Source of the DNA: Caldilineaceae bacterium bin5
Lineage (GTDB): Bacteria; Chloroflexota; Anaerolineae; Caldilineales; Caldilineaceae
DNA length: 64,000 nt
NCBI GenBank assembly: GCA_002238445.1
Contig: MPML01000002.1
Location: forward strand, 1 to 64,000
Direction of reading: 5' to 3'
In this document: piece after piece, positions 53,512 to 62,668 of the stretch
Numbering within the stretch: position 1 is the first letter of the stretch
How the letters are laid out: every line of letters starts with the position of its first letter
Position numbers and translations under genes: made by a program
Notes under the pieces: model-generated
The model's input: the letters and a program-made list of their open reading frames with translations, nothing else
What the model was told of the DNA's origin: nothing
Databases searched by the model: none

Positions 53512-55104
53512 ATGAACCATTTTAGTGAAGGCTCGCTTCCAGTCGACATTGGGTCCCGCCTGGAGTTGATGGTGGATGACTATTTGGTGGGACGGTTAAG
53601 CGGTGGGGCGCAACGCCGCCTGAACAGGCCGGTACCCCAGGATATTGCGCTGCGGTTGGACGCGCCCTGGGAGGGAAACGCCTGCGGAGGATTTACCGTC
53701 TTTGAGGATGACGGGCGCTATCGCATGTATTATAGAGGTCAGAATTTCGAGTACGACAGCAGTGGACTGGAGTCTCCGCGCGGCAAGCAGATTTGCTATG
53801 CGGCGAGCGACAATGGCATCCAGTGGGAGAAACCGGGGTTGGGCCTGGTGGCGTTTGACGGCTCTAGTGAGAACAACATAATCATGGATGGGGAGGATTT
53901 GCTGAACGGTATGTTCACTCCGTTCAAAGACCCCAATCCGGCCTGCGCGGCTGATGCTCGATACAAGTCTTTTGCTCTCATGCAGCGGGGCGGGGCGAGG
54001 GGGCTGTGGGCGTACAAGTCGGCGGACGGCTTTCAATGGTCGGAGATGAGCGACGGGCCGGTCATTACCCAGGGGCTGCTGGACACGCAAAATCTGGCGT
54101 TTTGGGACGGGGCGCGGGGCGAGTACCGTGCCTACCATCGCAACGAGTTTCGGTTGCCGCAGACGGGCGAGGAGCCATACGGTTCTCACCCTTTTCAGAC
54201 AGGTCCAAATGGCCTTCAGGCGGGGTCGGAAAGACCTACGGACGGTAACAGGAAGCAGGACGGGGACCGGTTGCGCGGGTCTCGCTATGGGCGCGATATT
54301 CTCACTGCTACTTCTACCGATTTTGTTCAGTGGACACCATCGGTTTATGTCAACTACAGTGAGGGCCGACCGGACGAGCTTTACACCAATCAGATAATGC
54401 CTTACTTCCGGGCGCCGCATATCTTTCTGGGTTTTCCGACCCGGTATGTCGAACGGCCGTGGTCGGAGTCGCTGGAGGCTTTGCCGGAGTTGGCGCATCG
54501 CCGCATGCGCGCTGGGATCAGTGAACGCTATGGCACGGCGGTGACCGACGGCATGTTTATGAGCAGTCGGGACGGCTACAACTTCAGTTTGTGGCCGGAG
54601 TCCTTTATCCGGCCGGGCCTGCGACCGCGCGATAACTGGACCTATGGGGACAATTTTCAGAACTGGGGGCTCGTGACGACACCTTCTGCGATGGCGGGCG
54701 CGCCGGATGAGCTGTCCCTTTTTGTGCGGGAAGGGTACTGGCGAGACGGGGCAAGTGTATTGCGGCGCTACACGCTGCGCGTGGATGGTTTCGCTTCGGT
54801 GCAGGCGCCGTTGAGCGGTGGCGAATTCATGACGAAGCCGCTCATTTTTGCCGGCGGCGATCTTGTCCTCAATTTCTCGGCCTCTGCGGCTGGCAGCATC
54901 CGCGTGGAGGTGCTGCGCGATCAGATGAACACGCCGGTCGAAGGGTTTAGTCTCGAGGACTGTGTGGAGGTGTTGGGCGACGAACTGGCGCGGGTTGTGC
55001 GTTGGAAAGACGGCCGGACGTTAAGCGGTCTGGCAGGAACGCCGATTCGGCTGCGATTTGTGTTGCGGGATGCGGATTTATTTTCCTTCCGTTTTCGCGA
55101 GTGA
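53512..55104 (+). CDS. Five-bladed beta-propeller protein, glycosidase-like (tandem paralogue)
   Basis: A 530-residue paralogue of the preceding gene, colinear throughout (IDIGSRLELMVDDYLVGRLS at the start, FRFRE at the end), with clear divergence in the loop near residues 225-260 where it has an extra hydrophilic insert (QTGPNGLQAGSERPTDGN). The ATG at 53512 was preferred to the TTG at 53506. The two copies may have different substrates, or the first may cleave and the second modify the same sugar. A fragment of a third copy lies at 59386. Confidence 0.72.
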   Translation: MNHFSEGSLPVDIGSRLELMVDDYLVGRLSGGAQRRLNRPVPQDIALRLDAPWEGNACGGFTVFEDDGRYRMYYRGQNFEYDSSGLESPRGKQICYAASDNGIQWEKPGLGLVAFDGSSENNIIMDGEDLLNGMFTPFKDPNPACAADARYKSFALMQRGGARGLWAYKSADGFQWSEMSDGPVITQGLLDTQNLAFWDGARGEYRAYHRNEFRLPQTGEEPYGSHPFQTGPNGLQAGSERPTDGNRKQDGDRLRGSRYGRDILTATSTDFVQWTPSVYVNYSEGRPDELYTNQIMPYFRAPHIFLGFPTRYVERPWSESLEALPELAHRRMRAGISERYGTAVTDGMFMSSRDGYNFSLWPESFIRPGLRPRDNWTYGDNFQNWGLVTTPSAMAGAPDELSLFVREGYWRDGASVLRRYTLRVDGFASVQAPLSGGEFMTKPLIFAGGDLVLNFSASAAGSIRVEVLRDQMNTPVEGFSLEDCVEVLGDELARVVRWKDGRTLSGLAGTPIRLRFVLRDADLFSFRFRE

Positions 55105-55143
55105 TCGGCTATCAGTTTTTAGTGCGATAGGGAGTTGCGAACC

Positions 55144-56280
55144 ATGAGAATCACAGCCATAGAGACAGTCTCCCTGTTGGACCCCGGCAAAGCAACGGAG
55201 ACGGTGGTGCGGGTGCATACGGATGAGGGCATCAGCGGGATCGGGCAGGCGGAGTCGCCGTCCCTCGTAATCGACGCCATTATTCGATGTGACGGTGGGC
55301 TGGAGGAGTTGTTGCGCGGAGAGGACCCGTTGCAGGTCGAGCGTCTGTGGCAGAAGATGTATGCCGCTACCGGGCTGTTTGGCCGGCGTGGTGTCACGAT
55401 TGCCGCGATTGGCGCGGTGGAGACGGCGCTGTGGGACATCGCGGGCCAGGCGCTGGGAAAGCCTGTTTGTGAATTGATCTGGCAGGCTTGCTGCACGGTG
55501 ACGGAGTCGAGCGACATCAAGGAGAAGGTGAGACCATACGCAACGGTCTACCCGCCGGGAGAGGACGTGGGCGAAATCGTCGAACGCTTCACACTGGCCA
55601 GGGACCGCGGTTTTCGGGCGATGAAACTGGAAGAGTGGCCGGGCGGATTTTCGCATGTCAGCATACAGCGGGACGTGGAGGTCGTGCGGACGGCGCGGGA
55701 GACGATAGGTGAAGAGCGCGATCTGTTGATCGACGTGCAGAACCGTTGGTCTGAGGTGGGGCAGGCGCTGGAATCGATCCGGGCGATCGCTGAGTTCAGG
55801 CCGTTCTTCGTCGAGGCGCCCTTGCCTGCTGACAACCTTGCCGGCCTGGCCCGGCTGGCAGATGCTGTGGACACGCGCATCGCGGTGGGCGACTGGGGGT
55901 TTACGACGCGATTCGAATTCGAAGAGATCATGGAGAAGGGGCGGGTGGACGTGGTGCAGCCCAGTTCGGTCCGCTCCGGGGGCATTCGGGAAATTACTCG
56001 CATCGCCGAGGCTGCCTATCGTCGCGGCCTGATATGCGTGCCTCATGCATGGTGCCATATGGTGGGGGTGGCGGCGGAGATTCATCTGGCGGCAGTGCTG
56101 CCGAATATGCCATATTTCGAGATGCCGATCGCCTTTCCGGATTCGCCGATTATTTCGGAGTTGATCACGCCGGCGGTGGAATTGGACGCTGACGGGCTGA
56201 TCGAGGTGCCCAAGCGGCCGGGACTGGGTTTTGCTCTGAATGAAGATGTGGTGGAACGGTTTCGGGTGGCGCCGCATTGA
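55144..56280 (+). CDS. Enolase-superfamily enzyme (mandelate racemase/muconate lactonizing type)
   Basis: A 378-residue enzyme of the enolase superfamily, likely a sugar acid dehydratase. After a capping N-terminal domain (1-125) comes the barrel with metal ligands D197 (LLIDVQNRW), E224 (FFVEAPL) and D250 (AVGDWGF). A lysine, K161 in RAMKLEEW, is on strand 2, and a histidine in CVPHAWCH is on a late strand, where bases act in related dehydratases. GGAG lies nine bases before ATG 55144. Product specificity cannot be read. Confidence 0.85.
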   Translation: MRITAIETVSLLDPGKATETVVRVHTDEGISGIGQAESPSLVIDAIIRCDGGLEELLRGEDPLQVERLWQKMYAATGLFGRRGVTIAAIGAVETALWDIAGQALGKPVCELIWQACCTVTESSDIKEKVRPYATVYPPGEDVGEIVERFTLARDRGFRAMKLEEWPGGFSHVSIQRDVEVVRTARETIGEERDLLIDVQNRWSEVGQALESIRAIAEFRPFFVEAPLPADNLAGLARLADAVDTRIAVGDWGFTTRFEFEEIMEKGRVDVVQPSSVRSGGIREITRIAEAAYRRGLICVPHAWCHMVGVAAEIHLAAVLPNMPYFEMPIAFPDSPIISELITPAVELDADGLIEVPKRPGLGFALNEDVVERFRVAPH

Positions 56281-56422
56281 GCGGCTGGATTGAAATAAGG
56301 GTAGATTGCGCGACGGCCTGCGACATTCGTATGCCTGAATGGGGGAATTGCGTGGGCAGTTGATTGAGGTCTTTTCTCTCCTCCTTCCACCACTTTCTTT
56401 CATCCCCGGTGGAGACTAACAG

Positions 56423-58090
56423 ATGGCAAGGATATCGGCGGCACAGGCATTGATCCAGTCGCTGCGGGCGCAGGGCGTGGATACTATATTTGGGATCATC
56501 TCCAGCCACACGATGGAGATTTTCGACGCGCTCTACGACCATCAGGACGCCATCCGCTTCATCAGCGCACGCAATGAACAGGCGGCGGCGATGATGGCGG
56601 ACGGGTACGCGAGGGTGACAGGCAGACCGGGCGTTTGTCTGACCAGTACCGGGCCGGGCGCGGCCAATTCGATGGGCGGCATCGGGGAGGCGTTTTCGGC
56701 CTCTTCAGCGGTTCTGACGATTACGAGTACAGCCGAGGAGCAGCTGTACGAGCGCGGCTTGGGCACGATGCACGAGACGAAGGACCAGCTGGGGATGCTC
56801 TCGACGGTGACACAGCACAGTGTCCATGTCAGCCGACCGGAGGAGACAGCGGAACGGGTAGGGGAGGCGTTTGAGCTTTTTCACAGCCGGCGCCCGCGGC
56901 CGATAGCGATTGAGATACCGGCAGACATTCAAGGCAAGGAAGCTGAGATTACGATACCGGCGCCGGTTCGAGTTGCGGCGCCGGCGGCAGATCGGGCCGC
57001 GGTCGAGGCGGCTGCGGCAATTTTATTGGCAGGCGGGCGGGTGGGCGTGCTGGCGGGGACAGGTGTCCACCGCTCAGGCGCGGCAGAGGCGCTTACGCGT
57101 CTGGTAGAGCGTCTTGGTGCGCCGGTATTCACGACGGCAAACGGCAAGGGCGCGATCGCGGAAGATCACCCGCTGAGCCTGGGCATGTATGGCGGCGAGT
57201 CCAATTTCCCACCAGGAGGACTGGAGGATCCGCGCCAGACTTTTGCAAACAGCCTGGACGTACTTCTGGTGGTCGGCTCCAGCCTTTCCTATTTCAGAGC
57301 AAAGTTGCAAGGTCTTCGTCAGCCGCCGCAACTGATTCATCTGGATATTGACTCCGAACCGATTGACATGCTGTATTCTGCGGCGGTGCGGCTGGTTGGC
57401 GACGCGAGAACGGTGCTGGGGCAGCTAAACACGGCGCTGGCGGACAAGGCCAGTCATGGCGATTGTGGTGAAAGGAAGGCGTCAGGATTCGCAGGCAAGG
57501 TGAGGGACGTCAGGGAGAAGATCAGAGAGTACAAGCGGCTGACCATGCCCAACGAGACGAAGATCATGGAGGCTATCCGGGCAGTGACGGCCAGGGACGC
57601 TATCTTTGTCGGCGACGTCGGCGTCTGCAACCACCGTGGTGCCAACTACTGTCTCGACATATATGCTCAGCGGAGTTACATGATCCCTGCGTGGGGCGGG
57701 CTGGGGTTTGGGTTGCCGGCCGCGGCCGGCGCGAAGGCGGGTTTGCCTGAGCGGCAGGTCATTTGTATCACCGGCGACGGCGGATTCCAGTTCAATATCC
57801 AGGAACTGGGCAGTTGCGTGCAGTATGGGCTGCGGCCGGTCATCCTCGTTTTCAATGACGAAGCCTGGGGACTGCTGCGTTTCTACCAGAAGAACCGAGG
57901 CGGGGGGCGCTACATTGCAAGTGACCTGCGCAATCCCGATTTCAGGAGTTTGGCTGAGGTTTACGGGGCACGCGGTGAGAGAGTCACATCGTTGCCTGAG
58001 TTGGTTCAGGCATTGGAGCGGGCGCTGGCGGCCGAGGCAGTTACGGTGATAGACGTGAAGACGCCTGACGGTTTTGCAAATTTCGGGTAG
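56423..58090 (+). CDS. Thiamine-diphosphate-dependent enzyme, acetolactate-synthase-like
   Basis: A 555-residue ThDP enzyme with the three domains of the family: an N-terminal pyrimidine-binding domain with the catalytic glutamate E52 in ARNEQAAAM; a central domain (about 190-320); and a C-terminal pyrophosphate-binding domain with GDGGFQFN near 451, ending VILVFNDEAWG. Similar to acetolactate synthase large subunits, but no regulatory subunit is present. Given its neighbours it may be a 2-keto-acid decarboxylase or a lyase in sugar acid breakdown rather than an amino acid enzyme. GGTGGAGA precedes the ATG. Confidence 0.82.
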   Translation: MARISAAQALIQSLRAQGVDTIFGIISSHTMEIFDALYDHQDAIRFISARNEQAAAMMADGYARVTGRPGVCLTSTGPGAANSMGGIGEAFSASSAVLTITSTAEEQLYERGLGTMHETKDQLGMLSTVTQHSVHVSRPEETAERVGEAFELFHSRRPRPIAIEIPADIQGKEAEITIPAPVRVAAPAADRAAVEAAAAILLAGGRVGVLAGTGVHRSGAAEALTRLVERLGAPVFTTANGKGAIAEDHPLSLGMYGGESNFPPGGLEDPRQTFANSLDVLLVVGSSLSYFRAKLQGLRQPPQLIHLDIDSEPIDMLYSAAVRLVGDARTVLGQLNTALADKASHGDCGERKASGFAGKVRDVREKIREYKRLTMPNETKIMEAIRAVTARDAIFVGDVGVCNHRGANYCLDIYAQRSYMIPAWGGLGFGLPAAAGAKAGLPERQVICITGDGGFQFNIQELGSCVQYGLRPVILVFNDEAWGLLRFYQKNRGGGRYIASDLRNPDFRSLAEVYGARGERVTSLPELVQALERALAAEAVTVIDVKTPDGFANFG

Positions 58091-58179
58091 GCCGATTGTG
58101 TGGCATCGGTTGGAAGGGGAACCGGCAATCTCTTCCGACGACGTGACCCCGGCCGGATTGAGAAGGGGGATAGCCGCAG

Positions 58180-59202
58180 ATGCAAGGGAAACTGACTTGC
58201 GGGTTGATTGGCCTGTCGCAGGGCTGGTATGCCGATCTGTTTGCGACGGAACTGCTGGCGATGAAGGATGTCGAGTTTGTTGGCGTTTGCGATCTTGGCA
58301 AAAGCCGGGAATATGTTCAGGACTGTATCGGTATGGGCGCGGAGTCGTTTGCGGCCAAGTTCGAGACTGTCCTCTATCATGATGCCGCCGATATGCTAGG
58401 CGAGAATCTCGATTTCGTGGTGGTGGCGAGTGAAATCGGGGAACACTGCGAGAACAGTTGCCAGGCACTCGAAGCAGGCGCGCATGTCTTTGCTTGCAAG
58501 CCGTTCAGCTTTGTCGCCGACGAGGTGCGCCGGGCGATGCAGGTTGCAGAGAGCAATCAGCGGAAAGTTTTGCCGGGCGTCCCTTCTCGATTTGAGGACG
58601 GCATGGTCGAAGCTGTGCGGCGCGTGCGGGCAGGGGATGTAGGCAGGCCGCTCACGGCGCGAGTTTTTGTCAATCATGCGGCGATGACGAGTCCCCCGTG
58701 GCAGCGGGACACGGCCAAGAGCGGTGGGCCGCTGGGCGAGTTTGGCACCTATGGATTCGACATTGTGCGGTGGGTTCTGGGCGAAGAGCCGGAGGAGGTC
58801 TTTGCGTATGGTGAGAATTTTATGCACAAGGGCCAAATCGAGAGTTGGGACAATGTGAAGGCGCTGGTCAGGTTCGACAGCGGTGCGCTGGGTAGTGTAC
58901 ACATCTGCACTTCGATCAGCTGGGAATACCCATTCTTCGATCTGGAGGTGGTGGGGGAAAAGGGTTGCGTGCGCACCGACTATCATAATTATCCGGTGGT
59001 GACGCACGGCACGTCGGCGGCGCGGTTGGCGCCTATCCGTTACGCGCCGATGAACCAGAGGGAGATCGCCCACTTTGTGAAGGCGGTGCGCAGCGAGGAG
59101 GAACTGCGCGTGACGCTGAAGGACGCCTATGCAGTGGCGAGGACGATTGAGGCGGTGCAGGAGAGTTTGACTGCGGGCGTGCCGGTCAGTATTGAGCTTT
59201 GA
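58180..59202 (+). CDS. Gfo/Idh/MocA-family oxidoreductase
   Basis: A 340-residue NAD(P)-dependent sugar or polyol dehydrogenase. The N-terminal Rossmann fold begins TCGLIGLSQGWYADLFATEL. The usual EKP motif, whose lysine helps catalysis, is C106-K107-P108 here, so the lysine is kept. A C-terminal alpha/beta domain (about 125-330) binds the substrate, with GEFGTYGFDIVRWVLGEEP the typical central stretch. It fits the sugar-modifying role of the cluster. Substrate unknown. Confidence 0.85.
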   Translation: MQGKLTCGLIGLSQGWYADLFATELLAMKDVEFVGVCDLGKSREYVQDCIGMGAESFAAKFETVLYHDAADMLGENLDFVVVASEIGEHCENSCQALEAGAHVFACKPFSFVADEVRRAMQVAESNQRKVLPGVPSRFEDGMVEAVRRVRAGDVGRPLTARVFVNHAAMTSPPWQRDTAKSGGPLGEFGTYGFDIVRWVLGEEPEEVFAYGENFMHKGQIESWDNVKALVRFDSGALGSVHICTSISWEYPFFDLEVVGEKGCVRTDYHNYPVVTHGTSAARLAPIRYAPMNQREIAHFVKAVRSEEELRVTLKDAYAVARTIEAVQESLTAGVPVSIEL

Positions 59203-59385
59203 GATCTAGTGGGTCGCGCTTCAACCTGATGCCATGCGCAGGTGTCAAGGGTTGTTTACCAGATTTTTTGCGACCATCAACAATCATAGCGGCGCGGCCG
59301 GATTTCGGCAGATCCAGCCTGTGCCCGAGCTATTGACTGCTGATGCGGAGAAGGATAGGAGGTCAGGACGGAGTCCGTCTTCCTC

Positions 59386-59559
59386 TTATTCGCTGAAACG
59401 GAATGAGACTAGATCGGCGTCCTTGAGTTCGAAGCGCAAGCGCACCGGAATGCCGGCCAGCTGGCTCACGTCGGGTCCGTCTGCCCAGCGTACCACACGC
59501 GCCAGATCGTCGCCCAGCACGTCGACACAGTCGTCGAGCGCAAAGCCTGCGACGGGCGT
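59386..59559 (-). pseudogene. C-terminal fragment of a third glycosidase-like paralogue
   Basis: On the minus strand this reads TPVAGFALDDCVDVLGDDLA and ends VRLRFELKDADLVSFRFSE-stop. It matches the last 57 residues of the protein at 53512 (TPVEGFSLEDCVEVLGDELA to LRFVLRDADLFSFRFRE), with many substitutions, so it derives from a separate paralogue and not a recent copy. Upstream it is fused in frame to a few codons of an IS orfA. Everything before the last beta-sandwich is lost. Confidence 0.8.
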
Positions 59560-59645
59560 ATGTCTCCTCTTGGCCGTCTTTCCCCCTTTCTACGGCCCAA
59601 TTCTAACATGTTACCTGGACCAGTTTTTGGGGGGCAGGTCTTTTG
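59560..59645 (-). mobile_element. IS3-type element end with first orfA codons
   Basis: The minus strand reads CCCCCCAAAAACTGGTCCAG (from about 59636), the same end as at 5154 and 6580. A frame opens after a TAG with KGGKTAKRRH, the start of an IS3-family OrfA, and runs straight into the glycosidase fragment at 59559. Only the end and a dozen codons remain. Confidence 0.65.
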
Positions 59646-60634
59646 GGGGCGGTAGCCTCTTGCTCCATTCCTCAGAATCATCCCCTAAATGAATTCATAA
59701 GCAGACCCCTGCCAACCGCTAGTAACTGTTATTCTGTTAAGGGGTTTGGGTAACATTGGATATAATTCCCATAAATTTCATGGGTGATGGTCTGCGCGAT
59801 GCGCTCGACCCGCGAACAAGCTTGGACTGATTAAGGAAGGCCCTGCGGAACCGGGGATTCTCGCCGGCCGCGACCCTGTAACTGATTGCAAGAAATCTCC
59901 ACTCAGAAGTTGTTCCCCTCGTAGTCAGAAATACAAGAACTGATCGGGGATTGCCATGCGCTACCAAGAGGATAACAGGGCGGCGTCCTCCGTAGGCGAC
60001 CTTCTGCCAGAATCTCTTTGTTGTCAAAGAGGAGTGCAACTCGGCCAGATGGCAGCCTGGTGCTTTGGCATGCTGTGGCCCTATATCGCCCGCTGCCAAC
60101 AAGTGGATTGCGTAGGTCGGCTGCTCATGAACTACAACCTTTTGGAGCAGGGAGCGGAGCCAGTCGACTGGGGAGAGTACTGGGGCTTACGAATGCAGGG
60201 CACTTCTTCATGCGGACCGATGAGGATGGAAGTGTTCCGGCGAGCGGAGAGGAGCTGCGTTGCGCTTGGCATACGCGAGTCACCGACCTGAGAGTTTCTG
60301 GGGTACGATGTTCTTTCCTTGATCGGCGGCAACCGAGGTGTTACCATGGAGTACAACCGGTGACTGAATCAGGTCATGCGGGATTTAAGGAATCTAAGAA
60401 AAGCATAAGATTGGCAGAATCAAGTGTTGCTGGTACCAGCGCGATGAATGGCGCGTCGGAAAATCGGAGATTCACCTGAGCAGGCCGCCCACAGACCCAG
60501 CTGACCGATAAGTAGCCCGGACACTCCCTCACGCCAATTTGACGAGCAGGTGTTTCACCTTCGTATTGTCTTAGCATCTTTCAGCGGCGGCCGGCAGCCG
60601 CAGCCACCTTTAGTAGTAATTTGCGGAGAGAGAG
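59646..60634. other. Long intergenic stretch without recognised genes
   Basis: Nearly 1000 bases. Several open frames of 70-150 codons exist on both strands, but none has family-like sequence or a ribosome site. CATAAATTTCATGGGTG near 59770 and the rest look like decayed DNA next to the IS remnant. A separate promoter for the dioxygenase gene may lie near its right end, but none stands out. Confidence 0.4.
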
Positions 60635-61486
60635 ATGAATGAAATCGAGCAGTACGAATTCGATCGAGTGGGATACATTACGATCCCCGGTCTGTTGACA
60701 GAGGATCAGGTTGGGAATCTGGCGGCGGCCATTGATGCGCTGGAGGAAGAAGCGGCAGGGCGCGTGGCGCAATCGCCGCGTTGGACAAGCGCGATAGGCC
60801 AGTTTGAGTATCATCACAACGTCGAGAGAGGATACTATGTCAACGGCGCCAGGGAAACGGGGAATACGCTGATGATCGAGGACTTTTTCAATGCCGACCC
60901 CGTATTTGATGTGCTGGTGGATCACGCGCCGACGATGTCCTATATCCACGCCATCGTTCAGGAGCGGCCGACGATCAACAATTCCGAAATCCGCATTCGC
61001 TATCCCGGGAACCAGACCGGCACCCATATGGGGGGGCCGATTGGCGGCAAGCACAGGTACGGTTATAACCAGGGAGGGTTCGACTGCATGATGGTGCGGA
61101 TGGTCTATTTCGTGCATGACGTTGGGCCGGAAGACGGGCCTTTCTGCGTTGTGCCGGCGACGCACAAGAGCAACATGAAGTCGCCCTATCAGGGCACTGA
61201 CCCGGACAAGGAACCGGGCATGATCGGACTGCCGGTAGAGGCTGGCGACTGCATTTTGTTTACGGAGAATCTGCGTCACGGCGGGCTGACCAATCTCTCC
61301 AACACGACCCGAAAGACGATCCATGTGGGCTACGGCCCGTTTTGGATGAAGTCGCAGAACATCGCGACAATGGATGAAGATCAGTACATTTTGCCCGAGA
61401 CGTATGCGCGATTCACGCCGGAGCAACGGCAGCTCTTCCGGGCATGGCCGACGACGCTTGAACGGGAGTTCGGGGGAAATCACTGA
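60635..61486 (+). CDS. PhyH-family (phytanoyl-CoA dioxygenase-like) protein, HxG variant
   Basis: A 283-residue member of the PhyH family, Fe(II)/2-oxoglutarate enzymes. The sequence shows the late family motif FVHDVGPEDGPFCVVPATHKS, distal histidine H215 in LRHGGLT and R226 in TTRKTIHV for 2-oxoglutarate. At the first iron position it has H131-M132-G133, so the usual aspartate of HxD is glycine. Either the metal carboxylate lies elsewhere or this is a site of the kind seen in halide-binding relatives. GGAGAGAGAG precedes the ATG. The second PhyH gene in the cluster has a normal HxD. Confidence 0.8.
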   Translation: MNEIEQYEFDRVGYITIPGLLTEDQVGNLAAAIDALEEEAAGRVAQSPRWTSAIGQFEYHHNVERGYYVNGARETGNTLMIEDFFNADPVFDVLVDHAPTMSYIHAIVQERPTINNSEIRIRYPGNQTGTHMGGPIGGKHRYGYNQGGFDCMMVRMVYFVHDVGPEDGPFCVVPATHKSNMKSPYQGTDPDKEPGMIGLPVEAGDCILFTENLRHGGLTNLSNTTRKTIHVGYGPFWMKSQNIATMDEDQYILPETYARFTPEQRQLFRAWPTTLEREFGGNH

Positions 61487-61499
61487 GGATAGGGTCGCC

Positions 61500-62252
61500 A
61501 TGCTTACGATAATCCGAGAAGAACTTGCCGGCATCCCCTCTCTTATATTGCGCGATACACGGGTTGATGAAGGCCCGGTCGTCATCCACTACCATGGTTG
61601 GACCGGCGACAAGGGCAGCATAGAGAACCCTGACCAATCGCTGGTGCAGTTGGCGTCGGCCGGGTTTTGCGTGGTGGCCCCGGACTGTTATGAACATGGT
61701 GAACGAAGGACCGACGCCTGGTTTCGCGCACAGTTCAATGGGTGGGCGTTTGTGTGCGAGGCGATGGACCGGACGCGGGCGGAGGGGAAGGCGCTTTTTG
61801 AGGCGGCTATGACGCTGCCGTTCAGTTCAGCCAGAAATCCGCAGGTGTGCGGCTCTTCGATGGGCGGCCTGATCGCGCAGATGGTATTCGCCGAGAACAG
61901 GTCGTATGTTTCGATGGTTTCGATTGTGGGCCGGTCGAGCTTTTTCCAAGCCGACGAGTGGTGTCGACAGGCGCAGCGAGGGACGTGGTGCGACGACTGG
62001 TGCGCGGAATACGGCACACAGTCCCATCCGGACCGCTTTGTGGACCGACCGGTCTTGTTTATTGACGGTGGTCTCGATACGGACTGCCCGGCGTCTACCA
62101 ATGCGAAGACGGTGCGCCTGATCAACGAGCGGGGCGGGCGGGCTGAGCATTTCGTGGACCCGGAATTTGGACATGCGCGCTCGCCGTCGATGCGGGCCCG
62201 ATTCGTAGACTGGCTGATCAGCCATGGCAAGCCTCCGCTGGTAAGCGACTGA
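61500..62252 (+). CDS. Alpha/beta hydrolase, dienelactone-hydrolase/acyl-peptidase-like
   Basis: A 250-residue cytoplasmic hydrolase. The nucleophile S120 is in GSSMGG, an acidic residue in DGGLDTDCP and the histidine in FGHARSPS complete a triad. HYHGWTGDKGS near 30-40 gives the oxyanion region. ATG 61500 starts 13 bases after the stop of the dioxygenase gene; the overlapping upstream frame is inside that gene. It may open a lactone or cleave an ester made by neighbours. Confidence 0.82.
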   Translation: MLTIIREELAGIPSLILRDTRVDEGPVVIHYHGWTGDKGSIENPDQSLVQLASAGFCVVAPDCYEHGERRTDAWFRAQFNGWAFVCEAMDRTRAEGKALFEAAMTLPFSSARNPQVCGSSMGGLIAQMVFAENRSYVSMVSIVGRSSFFQADEWCRQAQRGTWCDDWCAEYGTQSHPDRFVDRPVLFIDGGLDTDCPASTNAKTVRLINERGGRAEHFVDPEFGHARSPSMRARFVDWLISHGKPPLVSD

Positions 62253-62424
62253 TCAGTGTGAGCGGGGGGCTGCGAGGCTGATTCGCTTGTTGCGATGTAA
62301 TGTGGAAATCGGTCTTTCCCTCTGGTGGGTACCAGGCCTTATGGATTGGGCGAACTCAAACGTTCATCTTTGACACTTTTCGGGTTCATTCGAAACATTC
62401 CTGGTTGACGACGGCCAGATTGGC

Positions 62425-62535
62425 GGAGCGGCACTGCTGGGATGAAGGCGTACCGTCGGTGAGCGATGGTTTTGGAGGGGGGCGTTGCGGGGGCGCAGCC
62501 CCTGCACAAGGGAGGGCCGAAGGCCCGACCGCCCA
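62425..62535 (-). repeat. Dispersed hairpin repeat, copy 7
   Basis: On the minus strand: GGGCGGTCGGGCCTTCGGCC, CTCCCTTGTGCAGGGGCTGC, GCCCCCGCAACGCCCCCCTC, CAAAACCATCGCTCACCG and the second type of right module. It lies in the 416-base gap between the hydrolase and the second dioxygenase, ending about 130 bases before the latter. Very close to copy 2 in the core. Confidence 0.88.
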
Positions 62536-62668
62536 AAGGCAAACAGGAAGTTTAGAGAAGCGAAGGAAGAACTCACTGTCCCGCAGGCATTACTCTGGGA
62601 TGCGAGCAGGCGCAGACTGAATAGTGAATTTTCAAGGGAAGAGAAGGTAGTAAACAGGAGTATGGCAC

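Noticed and set aside
59737..60102. Open frame of 121 codons on the minus strand in the gap before the first dioxygenase
   Set aside because: No ribosome site, no domain, and composition like the surrounding non-coding DNA.
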